A DNA stretch of 6,396 bases from Clostridiaceae bacterium. GTDB taxonomy: Bacteria > Bacillota > Clostridia > Oscillospirales > Acutalibacteraceae. Positions 1 to 6,220 of this stretch are shown here, one piece after another (position 1 is the first letter of the stretch; the number at the start of each line of letters is the position of its first letter). The notes below the pieces were generated by a model. The model saw only the letters and a list, made by a program, of their open reading frames with translations. It was not told the origin of the DNA and ran no database searches. Location: the NCBI GenBank assembly GCA_016292705.1, contig JAEDHZ010000090.1, positions 1 to 6,396 on the forward strand, given 5' to 3'. A program made the translations under genes and the position numbers.

Positions 1-993
1 CGATATTTTGTGGTTAAGCTTCACGGTAATGTGGTCACCGATATTTCAACTGAATGTATTGCCGCCGTCACCGACAAGGATGCGTTTGAATTTGCTTCGC
101 AGATATATCCAAAGGAGCCCGGCTTCGGTGTCATTGATTCATACCGTTACTACTATGTTAAAGAGCCGGACACCCGGAAGTCCATGATAATTTTCATCGA
201 CTTTCAACGGGAACTTGAATCGGCAATGACCCTTGTTTCCGTTTCATTTTTTGTTGGTCTTGGCTTTGTTGTTTTGCTGATTTTTCCGGTCTACCGCTTT
301 TCAAAAAGGGCGATTGAGCCGCTCAAAACAAGTCTGGAAAAGCAAAAGCAGTTCATCACTGATGCCGGTCATGAGCTGAAAACTCCGCTTGCAATCATTT
401 CCGCAGATGCGGATGTGCTTGAAATCTGCGAGGGAGAAAACGAATGGTTGACAAGTATCAAAGACCAGACGCAGCGCCTTTCGGTGCTTGTCAAGAATCT
501 TGTTGAACTTTCAAAGCTTGATGAAGCGGTTCAGGACGAGGTTCAGGTTGAGCTTTTTGATTTGAGCGAGGCTGTTCTGGACACCGCCGCAAACTTTGAA
601 ACAATTGCAAAGTCGAGGGGAATTGATTTTTCCGTCAATGTTCCCGACCGCATCATGTATAAAGGCAATGAAGCTGAATTGCGCCAGCTTGTTTCTTTGC
701 TTTGCGATAATGCCGTGAAGTATGCTTCGGAGAACGGAAAGGTCATTGTCACCTTGTTCAAAACCTCAAAGAATGTTTGCATTGATGTTTATAATGACTG
801 CGACCATGTTGACAAGGAGCTGCTGCCCCGTTTGTTTGACCGCTTTTACCGTGCGGACAACTCCCGCTCAAGGGAAACCGGCGGCTACGGTATCGGCCTT
901 TCAATCGCAAAGGCGATTGTTCAAAGGCATAAGGGCAGAATATCTGCGGAAAGCACAGACTCAAAGTCGATTGTTTTCAAGGTTGTTTTGTAA
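1..993 (+). CDS. Sensor histidine kinase, 5' end cut by window edge
   Basis: Membrane-bound two-component sensor kinase that autophosphorylates on histidine and passes phosphate to a response regulator. The frame is open to base 1, and the first possible start (GTG at 10) has no ribosome site, so the true start and first membrane segment lie upstream. Residues below are counted from base 10. Residues 1-70 are the end of an extracellular sensor region with no recognised ligand fold. A membrane helix spans about 73-95. The H-box DAGHELKTPL (118-127) carries the phospho-accepting His121. The ATP-binding domain shows the N-box LLCDNAVKYA (230-239), F-box LPRLFDRFYRAD (272-283) and G2 box GGYGIGLSIA (291-300). 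The G1 box is degenerate: YNDCDHVD (261-268) stands where DxGxG is usual, as in a number of Firmicutes kinases. The partner regulator would normally lie just upstream, outside the window. The VTC gene follows on the same strand, so the kinase may regulate that operon, but this is inference. Confidence 0.95.
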   Translation, partial: RYFVVKLHGNVVTDISTECIAAVTDKDAFEFASQIYPKEPGFGVIDSYRYYYVKEPDTRKSMIIFIDFQRELESAMTLVSVSFFVGLGFVVLLIFPVYRFSKRAIEPLKTSLEKQKQFITDAGHELKTPLAIISADADVLEICEGENEWLTSIKDQTQRLSVLVKNLVELSKLDEAVQDEVQVELFDLSEAVLDTAANFETIAKSRGIDFSVNVPDRIMYKGNEAELRQLVSLLCDNAVKYASENGKVIVTLFKTSKNVCIDVYNDCDHVDKELLPRLFDRFYRADNSRSRETGGYGIGLSIAKAIVQRHKGRISAESTDSKSIVFKVVL

Positions 994-995
994 TT

Positions 996-1018
996 CGGTT
1001 GTTTTATTCAGACAACCG
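996..1018 (+). terminator. Weak intergenic hairpin after the kinase gene
   Basis: A perfect 7-bp stem, CGGTTGT (996-1002) with ACAACCG (1012-1018), closes a 9-base loop three bases after the kinase stop codon. Only three T residues follow, so it is a poor intrinsic terminator. It could allow partial read-through, protect the 3' end of the kinase transcript or mark a processing site. No convincing promoter is visible between it and the VTC gene, which favours at least some read-through from the kinase. Confidence 0.4.
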
Positions 1019-1031
1019 TTTCGTTGAAAAA

Positions 1032-1040
1032 AGGGGGTGA
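1032..1040 (+). promoter_or_regulatory. Ribosome binding site that fixes a TTG start
   Basis: AGGGGGTGA (1032-1040) differs by one base from an ideal AGGAGGTGA site. Its purine core ends 7 bases before a TTG codon at 1045, which is normal spacing. The only other in-frame candidate, TTG at 1024, lies upstream of this site with nothing suitable in front of it. No ATG is available near the start of the conserved domain. Confidence 0.75.
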
Positions 1041-1044
1041 ACCC

Positions 1045-1761
1045 TTGGAACTGTATCAGTCAGTTTTTGAACGCTACGAAAAAAAGTATGTCATAACCGA
1101 TGCCCAGAAGGAGGAGCTTCTTTCTGAAATTGAGGGAAAGCTTGTTCCCGATGAGTTCGGAGAAAGCACTGTCTGCAATCTGTATTTTGACACACCTGAT
1201 TTCAGGATTATCCGTGCTTCCATTGAAAGACCTGTGTATAAAGAAAAGCTGCGCCTTCGTTCATACGGAATCCCGGACGAAAACAGCAATGTTTTTGTTG
1301 AACTCAAAAAAAAGTATAATGGTGTTGTGTATAAGCGCAGGATAAACATGACATACGGCGAAGCGGTTGACTTCCTTTGCCGGAGGAATTTTTCAAAAAA
1401 AGGCACTCAGGTGTATTCGGAAATTGCATATTTTATGGGCTTTTACCGTTCACTGCGCCCGACTGTTTCAATTTTCTGCGACCGGACGGCATACTTCGCC
1501 TCGGAAAACAGGGATGTCCGTGTCACCTTTGACCGCAATATACGCTTCCGCAATCAGAGACTCGACCTTTCAACCGGTTCGCAGGGGATACCCATTCTTG
1601 AAAGCGGCCTCAATGTTATGGAGGTTAAGACCCTCGGTGCGGTTCCTCTCTGGTTTTCCTCTGCGCTGGACAAACTCGGAATTTATCCCCGCCCGTTTTC
1701 AAAGTACGGAAAAGCTTATGAAATGATCAACAAAAAAATCGTGGCTTCCATGAAGCAATAA
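1045..1761 (+). CDS. VTC-domain protein, polyphosphate polymerase family
   Basis: A 238-residue protein that is essentially one VTC catalytic domain, the tunnel fold that in yeast Vtc4 makes polyphosphate from ATP. The start is the TTG at 1045, chosen from its ribosome site. Visible family hallmarks lining the tunnel are: ERYEKKY (9-15) at the N-terminus; YFDT (47-50); the basic strand KLRLRSY (68-74); ELKKK then VYKRR (86-99); VTFDRNIR (160-167); the acidic/basic strand VMEVK (191-195), whose Glu corresponds to the metal-binding Glu; and FSKYGKAY (218-225). No SPX domain or membrane segment is present, so membrane attachment would have to come from a partner. The next gene starts 16 bases downstream and encodes a multi-pass membrane protein, a common pairing in Clostridia. 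The enzyme activity is inferred from family membership; a triphosphate-tunnel hydrolase role is possible but less likely given the neighbour. Confidence 0.92.
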   Translation: MELYQSVFERYEKKYVITDAQKEELLSEIEGKLVPDEFGESTVCNLYFDTPDFRIIRASIERPVYKEKLRLRSYGIPDENSNVFVELKKKYNGVVYKRRINMTYGEAVDFLCRRNFSKKGTQVYSEIAYFMGFYRSLRPTVSIFCDRTAYFASENRDVRVTFDRNIRFRNQRLDLSTGSQGIPILESGLNVMEVKTLGAVPLWFSSALDKLGIYPRPFSKYGKAYEMINKKIVASMKQ

Positions 1762-1777
1762 AACGGAGGAATTATAA

Positions 1778-2458
1778 ATGCCTGCAATTTTCAAATCGGT
1801 ACTTTCTTCTTCGATAACGCCGGTTTCGTTTTTCATCTGCCTTTTTTCTTCAATCCTTATCGGTCTTGCTGTTGCGTTGGTATACATCAGAACCGAAAGG
1901 AGATATTCCCCGGGCTTTGTTGTTACCCTTGCGCTGCTGCCTGCCGTGGTACAGATTATCATCATGCTGGTCAACGGAAATCTCGGCGCAGGCGTTGCCG
2001 TTGCAGGCGCTTTCAGCCTTGTGCGCTTTCGCAGTATTCCGGGAACGGCAAAGGAGATTGGAGCAATTTTCATTGCTCTTGCGGCAGGTCTTGCAACCGG
2101 CATGGGCTACATTGCTTTTGCTGCAATTTTTGCGTTAGTCATGCTTTTGCTGCTGCTTGTCTATTCCGCACTGAAGCTCGGCGCCCGTGCTTCTGAAAGG
2201 AAAAAGGAACTGACCGTTGTAATTCCCGAAAGCCTCAATTACACCACGGCGTTCAACGATATTTTTGAAAAGTATACTGATTATTGCGAGCTTATAAGCG
2301 TTAAGACAACAAATATGGGAAGCCTTTTCAAGTTGAAGTATGAAATCAGGCTCAAAAATGATGCAGAGGAAAAGGAGCTTATCGACTCAGTCAGGTGCCG
2401 TAACGGCAATCTTGAAATCATCTGCTGCCGCCTTCCGCAAAACGGAGACAATCTTTAA
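1778..2458 (+). CDS. DUF4956 family multi-pass membrane protein
   Basis: A 226-residue integral membrane protein of unknown biochemical role. The ATG at 1778 follows GGAGGA (1765-1770) at good spacing, 16 bases after the VTC stop. Hydrophobic segments lie at about 16-37, 47-66, 94-111 and 112-134. Between the second and third is the glycine-rich family signature GNLGAGVAVAGAFSLVRFRS (67-86) followed by PGTAKEI (88-94), whose conserved RFRS and PG.A.EI suggest a functional loop or re-entrant segment. Residues 135-226 are a soluble, mixed alpha/beta C-terminal domain, probably cytoplasmic because of the basic stretch after the last helix. The recurring neighbourhood with VTC-domain proteins suggests that it anchors the polymerase or moves its product across the membrane, in the way the membrane part of the eukaryotic VTC complex does. 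That comparison is a hypothesis; the family assignment itself is firm. Confidence 0.9.
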   Translation: MPAIFKSVLSSSITPVSFFICLFSSILIGLAVALVYIRTERRYSPGFVVTLALLPAVVQIIIMLVNGNLGAGVAVAGAFSLVRFRSIPGTAKEIGAIFIALAAGLATGMGYIAFAAIFALVMLLLLLVYSALKLGARASERKKELTVVIPESLNYTTAFNDIFEKYTDYCELISVKTTNMGSLFKLKYEIRLKNDAEEKELIDSVRCRNGNLEIICCRLPQNGDNL

Positions 2459-2472
2459 TCGGGAGAAATTCT

Positions 2473-4140
2473 ATGCAAAGTTTCAGGAAACACAAAGCTC
2501 TTTTTTCGTCAATTTTGCTTTTCGTTTTGTGCGTTTTGTTTGTTGCGTGCAGTAACACCGAGGCTCTGAGTGAAAGTCAGGTTCTTCTTTCAACCGCTTT
2601 TCCGATAAAGTCCGATATCACCGTAACAATTCCGACATCAGGCGAAGACAAATCGGCGTTTGATGTCAAAACATATATAATCCTCAATGATGAGAACACA
2701 ACGATCAACGGCGGCGGAGCTTCGTTTGAAAACTCCGTTCTGACAATCTCCGGTGGCGGTTCATACTCGATCAAGGGCAAGCTTTCAAACGGAAGAATTG
2801 TTGTTGACACAAAGGAGCCGCAGGAGAGTGTGTCGCTTTATCTCAACGGCATTTCGGTCAGTTCTTCCGGAGACTCTCCGCTGTATTTTGCAAGCTCTGT
2901 CGAAACGGTAAGGCTCGTTCTTTCCGATGAATCTAAAAATGACATCACATACGACAGTGAAGCGCCCGCTGAAAATCAGACGCAAGGCAGTGCGGCGGTT
3001 CGCAGTATCGGGAATATTACCGTTGAAGGAATGGGCTCACTCATAATCAAAACAGAGTGCGCAACGGGTATGTTCTCCTCAGGCAGCGTTTGCATTGAGG
3101 ACGGCAGCCTGAACATTGAAAGCACAGACGATGCTGTTTGCGGAAAAAACGGCATTATCGTTACCGGCGGCAGCATTTATGCCGTTTGCGGCGGTAACGG
3201 TCTTTGCACAACGGATTCAGACCCGGGAAAGGGCTCGATTGTTGTTTCCGGCGGCTCAATCAGGGTTGAAAGCAAGTTTGATTGCATTAAAAGCTCTCTC
3301 GGCATTACCGTATCGGGCGGCTCGTTTGACCTGACGAGCAACGGCGGAAGCACACAGCAGCCGGGAAAAAGCAACACCGGTTCAAGCGTTCAGGGCGATT
3401 TGCCCGGAATAAAAACACCTATCGGCGCACACTCAAGCCGACCGATAGACGCCGAGGGTGCAAATGCTTTTTCGGCAGAAAGGGGATTGACAATCTCCAA
3501 CGGCGAATTTGCTGTCAACAGCAGTGCGGACGCTTTCAGCTGCGTCGGGCGGCTCATAATAACCGGAGGAAACTTCAGCGTTAAAACCGACAGCACCGCT
3601 TTTTACAGTGCTTCTTCAATGACCGTTTCCGGAGGAAACATCAAAACCGATTACTGTCAGAACGGAATTGAAGCAAAGCTCACGAATATCAGCTCAGGAA
3701 GCATATTTATCAATGCACAGTCTTCCGGTTTCTCAACGGATTCAACGGTCACACAGAGCGGCGGAACGGTTGTTTCCGTTTCTGAAAATCCGGCGGCAGA
3801 AGGCAAGGGCATATACACGGTGACGGGAGGAACGGTCTTTGCCGCAGGAAAACATCCGGTGCACGGCACAAACTCAACGGGAAATGCACAGATTCTTTCC
3901 ATGGTAAAGGCTTCAAAAAATGTTCTTCTTGCTGTTACCGATGAAAAGGGAAAGTCGCTTTTCTGTCTTACTCTGCCTGAAAAATGCGATGGAATCTGGT
4001 TCTCATCCCCGGAGCTTGTCCGTGGAAAGAGCTATAACATCTATATCGGAGGAATCAATACCGGTGTCCAGAAAAACGGTGTCTACCAGGGCTCGTCCTA
4101 TATGCCGGGAACACTCAGTCAGACCGTTACGGCAAAGTGA
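2473..4140 (+). CDS. Cthe_2159-like carbohydrate-binding beta-helix lipoprotein
   Basis: A 555-residue exported protein. A basic N-terminus and hydrophobic core (about 8-25) lead to LFVAC with Cys26, a near-consensus lipobox (Phe at -3), so a lipid-anchored surface protein is likely. From about 46 the sequence matches the Cthe_2159 / DUF4353 type of carbohydrate-binding domain: SDITVTIP, then an N-terminal segment that includes SGGGSYSIKGKL (93-104) and SVSLYLNGISV (119-129). A right-handed parallel beta-helix follows, visible as about nine turns ending in [ST]GG[STN][IVF] between 231 and 455, for example TGGSIYA, SGGSIRVES, TGGNFSVKT and SGGTVVSV. A Gly/Ser/Pro-rich insertion (about 289-327) interrupts the helix. 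About 500-550 is a small beta-rich C-terminal region. Cthe_2159 binds cellulose and pectic polymers, but the ligand here is unknown. The ATG at 2473 has GGGAGA (2461-2466) upstream and sits 14 bases after the DUF4956 stop, so it is probably the last gene of the operon. Confidence 0.87.
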   Translation: MQSFRKHKALFSSILLFVLCVLFVACSNTEALSESQVLLSTAFPIKSDITVTIPTSGEDKSAFDVKTYIILNDENTTINGGGASFENSVLTISGGGSYSIKGKLSNGRIVVDTKEPQESVSLYLNGISVSSSGDSPLYFASSVETVRLVLSDESKNDITYDSEAPAENQTQGSAAVRSIGNITVEGMGSLIIKTECATGMFSSGSVCIEDGSLNIESTDDAVCGKNGIIVTGGSIYAVCGGNGLCTTDSDPGKGSIVVSGGSIRVESKFDCIKSSLGITVSGGSFDLTSNGGSTQQPGKSNTGSSVQGDLPGIKTPIGAHSSRPIDAEGANAFSAERGLTISNGEFAVNSSADAFSCVGRLIITGGNFSVKTDSTAFYSASSMTVSGGNIKTDYCQNGIEAKLTNISSGSIFINAQSSGFSTDSTVTQSGGTVVSVSENPAAEGKGIYTVTGGTVFAAGKHPVHGTNSTGNAQILSMVKASKNVLLAVTDEKGKSLFCLTLPEKCDGIWFSSPELVRGKSYNIYIGGINTGVQKNGVYQGSSYMPGTLSQTVTAK

Positions 4141-4172
4141 AGCATAAATCGGCAATAAAACATAAAAATATC

Positions 4173-4200
4173 AAGGGCATCGGGTAAGGTGCCCTTTTTT
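4173..4200 (+). terminator. Rho-independent terminator of the VTC/DUF4956/lipoprotein operon
   Basis: AAGGGCA (4173-4179) pairs with TGCCCTT (4190-4196). The stem extends by T-G and C-G pairs to a 6-base loop (4182-4187), and a run of six T follows (4195-4200). It lies 33 bases after the lipoprotein stop. Read on the other strand, the same stem is followed by a T-rich stretch, so it may also stop transcription from dapB, which runs toward it. Confidence 0.88.
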
Positions 4201-4299
4201 GCTTGTTCTGTGTGTTTTTTGATGAACCTTTTGTTTTCTCAGATTAACAGAGCTTTCAGCGTGCAATTGTCGGAGTATAAACTTTTAGGGTTGCGCTGT

Positions 4300-5040
4300 T
4301 CATTCCAGAATATCCTGCGCAGAATAAAGTCCGTTTTCCTTTTGAACTATGAAATCCGCCGCTCTGAGAGCACCTTCGGCAAAAAGCGTCCGGTCGTGTG
4401 CCTCGTGCTTTATCGTAACGGTTTGCGACGGGAGGGCAAAGATTATTTTATGCGAGCCTGCCGAGTCTCCGAGACGCAGGGAGTGGATGAAAAGTTCATT
4501 TTTGTCTCTTTCCTTTCCGGGTATGCGACCGGTGCGGATTATAAGCTGCGGACGGACAGCTTTGATGGCTTCGGCGAGCATAAGTGCAGTGCCGCTCGGA
4601 AAATCCGATTTTTTGTTGTGGTGGATTTCAACAATTTCAATTTCCGATTCCGGAAAGGCCTTTGCCGTCATTTTTGCAATGCACACGGTCAGCGCAACTC
4701 CGAGCGACATATTTGCCGAATAAAAAACGGGAATGTGCCTTGCGCATGAGCAGATTAAGCTGCGTTCCCGTTGTGTATGTCCGGTTGTTGCAACAACAAG
4801 AGGTGTTTTTGTTTTCATCGAATATGAGCAAAGCAACGGCACAGCAGTATGAAAGGAAAAATCAATAATGACATCTGCCTTTTCCTGAATTTCAAAGATA
4901 CTTTTGAAAACACCCTTTCCTGCGTCGGTTTCAAGCGTAGCGTCAACAAGCGCAGCCACCTTATGCTCGGAACTGTTTTCCACAAGACTGCAAAGAACCC
5001 GACCCATTTTTCCGTTTGCTCCGTTAATGATGATGTTCAT
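4300..5040 (-). CDS. dapB: 4-hydroxy-tetrahydrodipicolinate reductase
   Basis: A complete 246-residue cytoplasmic enzyme that reduces hydroxy-tetrahydrodipicolinate to tetrahydrodipicolinate with NAD(P)H, in the route to meso-diaminopimelate and lysine. The N-terminal Rossmann nucleotide site is INGANGKMG (5-13), with VATTGH (83-88) corresponding to the usual GTTG loop. The substrate and catalytic motif EIHHNKKSDFPSGTA (138-152) carries the catalytic His pair and Lys144. IHSLRLGD (185-192) and FAEGALRAA (220-228) are further family blocks. NMSLGVAL (110-117) has Ala where the family usually has Asn after GV. The ATG at 5040 was chosen because the nucleotide-binding strand begins at residue 2; a TTG 13 codons upstream only adds an unconserved tail. 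The ribosome site is weak: GGAAAGG on the minus strand, about 13 bases upstream. No dapA or lysine gene is adjacent, so dapB appears to be transcribed alone. I found no convincing promoter or lysine riboswitch upstream. Confidence 0.97.
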   Translation of the reverse strand: MNIIINGANGKMGRVLCSLVENSSEHKVAALVDATLETDAGKGVFKSIFEIQEKADVIIDFSFHTAVPLLCSYSMKTKTPLVVATTGHTQRERSLICSCARHIPVFYSANMSLGVALTVCIAKMTAKAFPESEIEIVEIHHNKKSDFPSGTALMLAEAIKAVRPQLIIRTGRIPGKERDKNELFIHSLRLGDSAGSHKIIFALPSQTVTIKHEAHDRTLFAEGALRAADFIVQKENGLYSAQDILE

Positions 5041-5059
5041 GGAAATTACCGAGCCTTTC

Positions 5060-5106
5060 CGGCTACAAACAGTAAACAAAAAAACATTGAATCCTTGCTG
5101 TAGCCG
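5060..5106 (-). repeat. Inverted repeat in the dapB leader
   Basis: An 8-base perfect inverted repeat, CGGCTACA (5060-5067) and TGTAGCCG (5099-5106), encloses 31 bases that read T-rich on the dapB strand. It ends about 19 bases before the dapB start codon and overlaps the weak ribosome site region, so in the dapB transcript it could form a stem that limits translation. Chance occurrence is possible at this arm length. Confidence 0.4.
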
Positions 5107-5121
5107 AACAAGGCGTTATGA

Positions 5122-5159
5122 ATGTGATGATTTGCGCAGCAATTCTTCACATAATCATC
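5122..5159. repeat. Overlapping inverted repeats between divergent genes
   Basis: Two pairings share the same bases: GATGATT (5126-5132) with AATCATC (5153-5159), and ATGTGA (5122-5127) with TCACAT (5147-5152). They cannot form together. They lie in the space between dapB and the divergent exported-protein gene and could be a regulator binding site or alternative stems in a leader. The DNA is AT-rich, so chance is a real alternative. Confidence 0.3.
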
Positions 5160-5186
5160 TTTCGTATAATGCTATGCGCTCTTCTC

Positions 5187-5215
5187 TTGAAAAATGAAAA
5201 GCAACGGTGTATAAT
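5187..5215 (+). promoter_or_regulatory. Sigma-A-type promoter of the propeller-like exported protein gene
   Basis: TTGAAA (5187-5192) and a perfect TATAAT (5210-5215) are separated by exactly 17 bases. Transcription would start near 5222, giving a leader of about 22 bases that holds the AGGAGG site at 5231-5236. Its position also argues against starting the downstream protein at 5118, since that would put the promoter inside the coding region. Confidence 0.85.
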
Positions 5216-5243
5216 CCACATATCGGACGAAGGAGGAAAATAT

Positions 5244-6089
5244 ATGAACCTGTTTAAACGCATTGCCGCATTCTTTGTCGGCGCAATGCTGCTTTTTGCA
5301 AATGCTGTTGATAACGGCGGAGAAAACTCACTTGGGGAAGCAAAACTTGTTTCAACCGACCGGTATGTTCTTTGCGACGGCGACTTTCTCACCCAGGGCA
5401 TCACCACTGACGGAGTTTACTATTATTGCACCGGAGCAAGGACCTATACAGGCTTTAACGGTATTGCAAAAATTGACATGAAAACCAAAGAGATTGTTCA
5501 GGAAAACCGCAATGCAATGCCGAAAGAGATGAAAAAGCAACTTTTCAATCATCTCGGCGGTTGTTCATACTATGAGGGCAAGATTTATGTTGCGGTTGAA
5601 GACCTTTTCCGCAAGCATCCTGCCGTTGCTGTTTTTGACGCACAAACGCTGGAATTTACCGGGCAGTATAAAATCCTCGGCGAGGATATCCAGCCGAACG
5701 GCAATCTTTCCTGGTGTGCTGCCGACCGTGAAAAGGGAGTGCTTTATACCGGCATTTCAAGGGGCGGAGATTTTGTCAATGTTCTTGATATTGAAACGCT
5801 TGAGCCTATCGGCCGAATCACTCTTGAGACTTCATTCCACCGTGTTCAGGGCGCAGAGGTATATGACAAAATTCTTTATATCTCCTGCAACGACACAGAC
5901 AGAAAAAAGCATGTGTATGCGGCAGACCTTGAAACCGGAAAGGTCACAACCGTTCTTGAACGCAGTGCCGCAACCCTGCCCACAGAGGCGGAGGGGCTCA
6001 CTGTTTTTCCAACCGAGGACGGAGCATTTTTCCATGTTGTTGATGTTGTTGCAATGTCTGTCGGTTCAATCAGGCATTACAGCAGGTAA
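5244..6089 (+). CDS. Exported protein of unknown function, beta-propeller-like
   Basis: A 281-residue protein that I do not recognise as a named family. The ATG at 5244 has AGGAGG (5231-5236) 7 bases upstream; the longer frame from 5118 is rejected. The N-terminus NLFKRIAAFF then GAMLLFANA (2-21) is a signal peptide with probable cleavage after Ala-Asn-Ala (19-21). There is no lipobox, so it may be secreted or loosely held at the wall. The rest shows about five similar units, each with a Gly, a hydrophobic strand, a short turn and an [IVL]Y or similar strand: QGITTDGVYYYCTG (51-64), GGCSYYEGKIYVAVED (105-120), WCAADREKGVLYTGIS (157-172), QGAEVYDKILYISCND (202-217) and AEGLTVFPTEDGAFFHVVD (249-267). 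Strands such as IAKIDMKTKEIV, AVAVFDAQTLEF and VNVLDIETLEPI between them follow the substrate-free pattern of YVTN/WD-type propellers. No catalytic motif is visible. It is a single-gene transcription unit with its own promoter and terminator. Confidence 0.8.
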   Translation: MNLFKRIAAFFVGAMLLFANAVDNGGENSLGEAKLVSTDRYVLCDGDFLTQGITTDGVYYYCTGARTYTGFNGIAKIDMKTKEIVQENRNAMPKEMKKQLFNHLGGCSYYEGKIYVAVEDLFRKHPAVAVFDAQTLEFTGQYKILGEDIQPNGNLSWCAADREKGVLYTGISRGGDFVNVLDIETLEPIGRITLETSFHRVQGAEVYDKILYISCNDTDRKKHVYAADLETGKVTTVLERSAATLPTEAEGLTVFPTEDGAFFHVVDVVAMSVGSIRHYSR

Positions 6090-6103
6090 ATAAGTATAAA
6101 CAC

Positions 6104-6149
6104 ACAGCGTACTGTTGACGAAGGAACGGCAACAGTACGCTGTTTTTTT
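6104..6149 (+). terminator. Strong rho-independent terminator
   Basis: A perfect 14-bp stem, ACAGCGTACTGTTG (6104-6117) with CAACAGTACGCTGT (6130-6143), closes a 12-base loop and runs into seven T (6143-6149). It begins 15 bases after the stop codon of the exported-protein gene and isolates it from the next promoter. Confidence 0.95.
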
Positions 6150-6165
6150 CAAAAAGCGTAACGGT

Positions 6166-6194
6166 TTGCAAAAAACGACAGTATGTGATAAAAT
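6166..6194 (+). promoter_or_regulatory. Promoter for the gene at the right edge
   Basis: TTGCAA (6166-6171) and TAAAAT (6189-6194) are 17 bases apart, and TGA directly before the -10 box makes it an extended -10 promoter. It begins 17 bases after the preceding terminator. Transcription would start near 6201, so about 165 bases of untranslated leader precede the ATG at 6367. Confidence 0.75.
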
Positions 6195-6220
6195 ATTCAG
6201 CAGAGAAAACTACGCAGCCT

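Noticed and set aside
1024..1044. Earlier TTG start for the VTC-domain protein
   Set aside because: The ribosome site lies downstream of it, and the added residues encode that site itself (KKGGEP).
2985..3840. Tandem DNA repeat or CRISPR-like array, from the recurrent GGCGG/GGAGG motifs
   Set aside because: The recurrence is at protein level ([ST]GG turns of a beta-helix), with irregular spacing and diverged codons; it is coding sequence, not an array.
4189..4749. 186-codon plus-strand frame opposite dapB
   Set aside because: It is antisense to a clearly conserved enzyme, begins within the terminator, and its product has no domain-like pattern.
5041..5079. 13-codon upstream start (TTG) for dapB
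   Set aside because: The conserved nucleotide-binding strand begins right after the ATG at 5040; the extension is unconserved in character and overlaps the leader inverted repeat.
5118..5243. N-terminal extension of the propeller-like protein with a hydrophobic stretch
   Set aside because: It has no ribosome site, it would contain the consensus promoter, and the ATG at 5244 has an ideal AGGAGG and begins a normal signal peptide.
5041..5243. Lysine riboswitch ahead of dapB
   Set aside because: The gap is about 200 bases and shared with a divergent promoter, and I see none of the conserved lysine riboswitch core segments or a following terminator.
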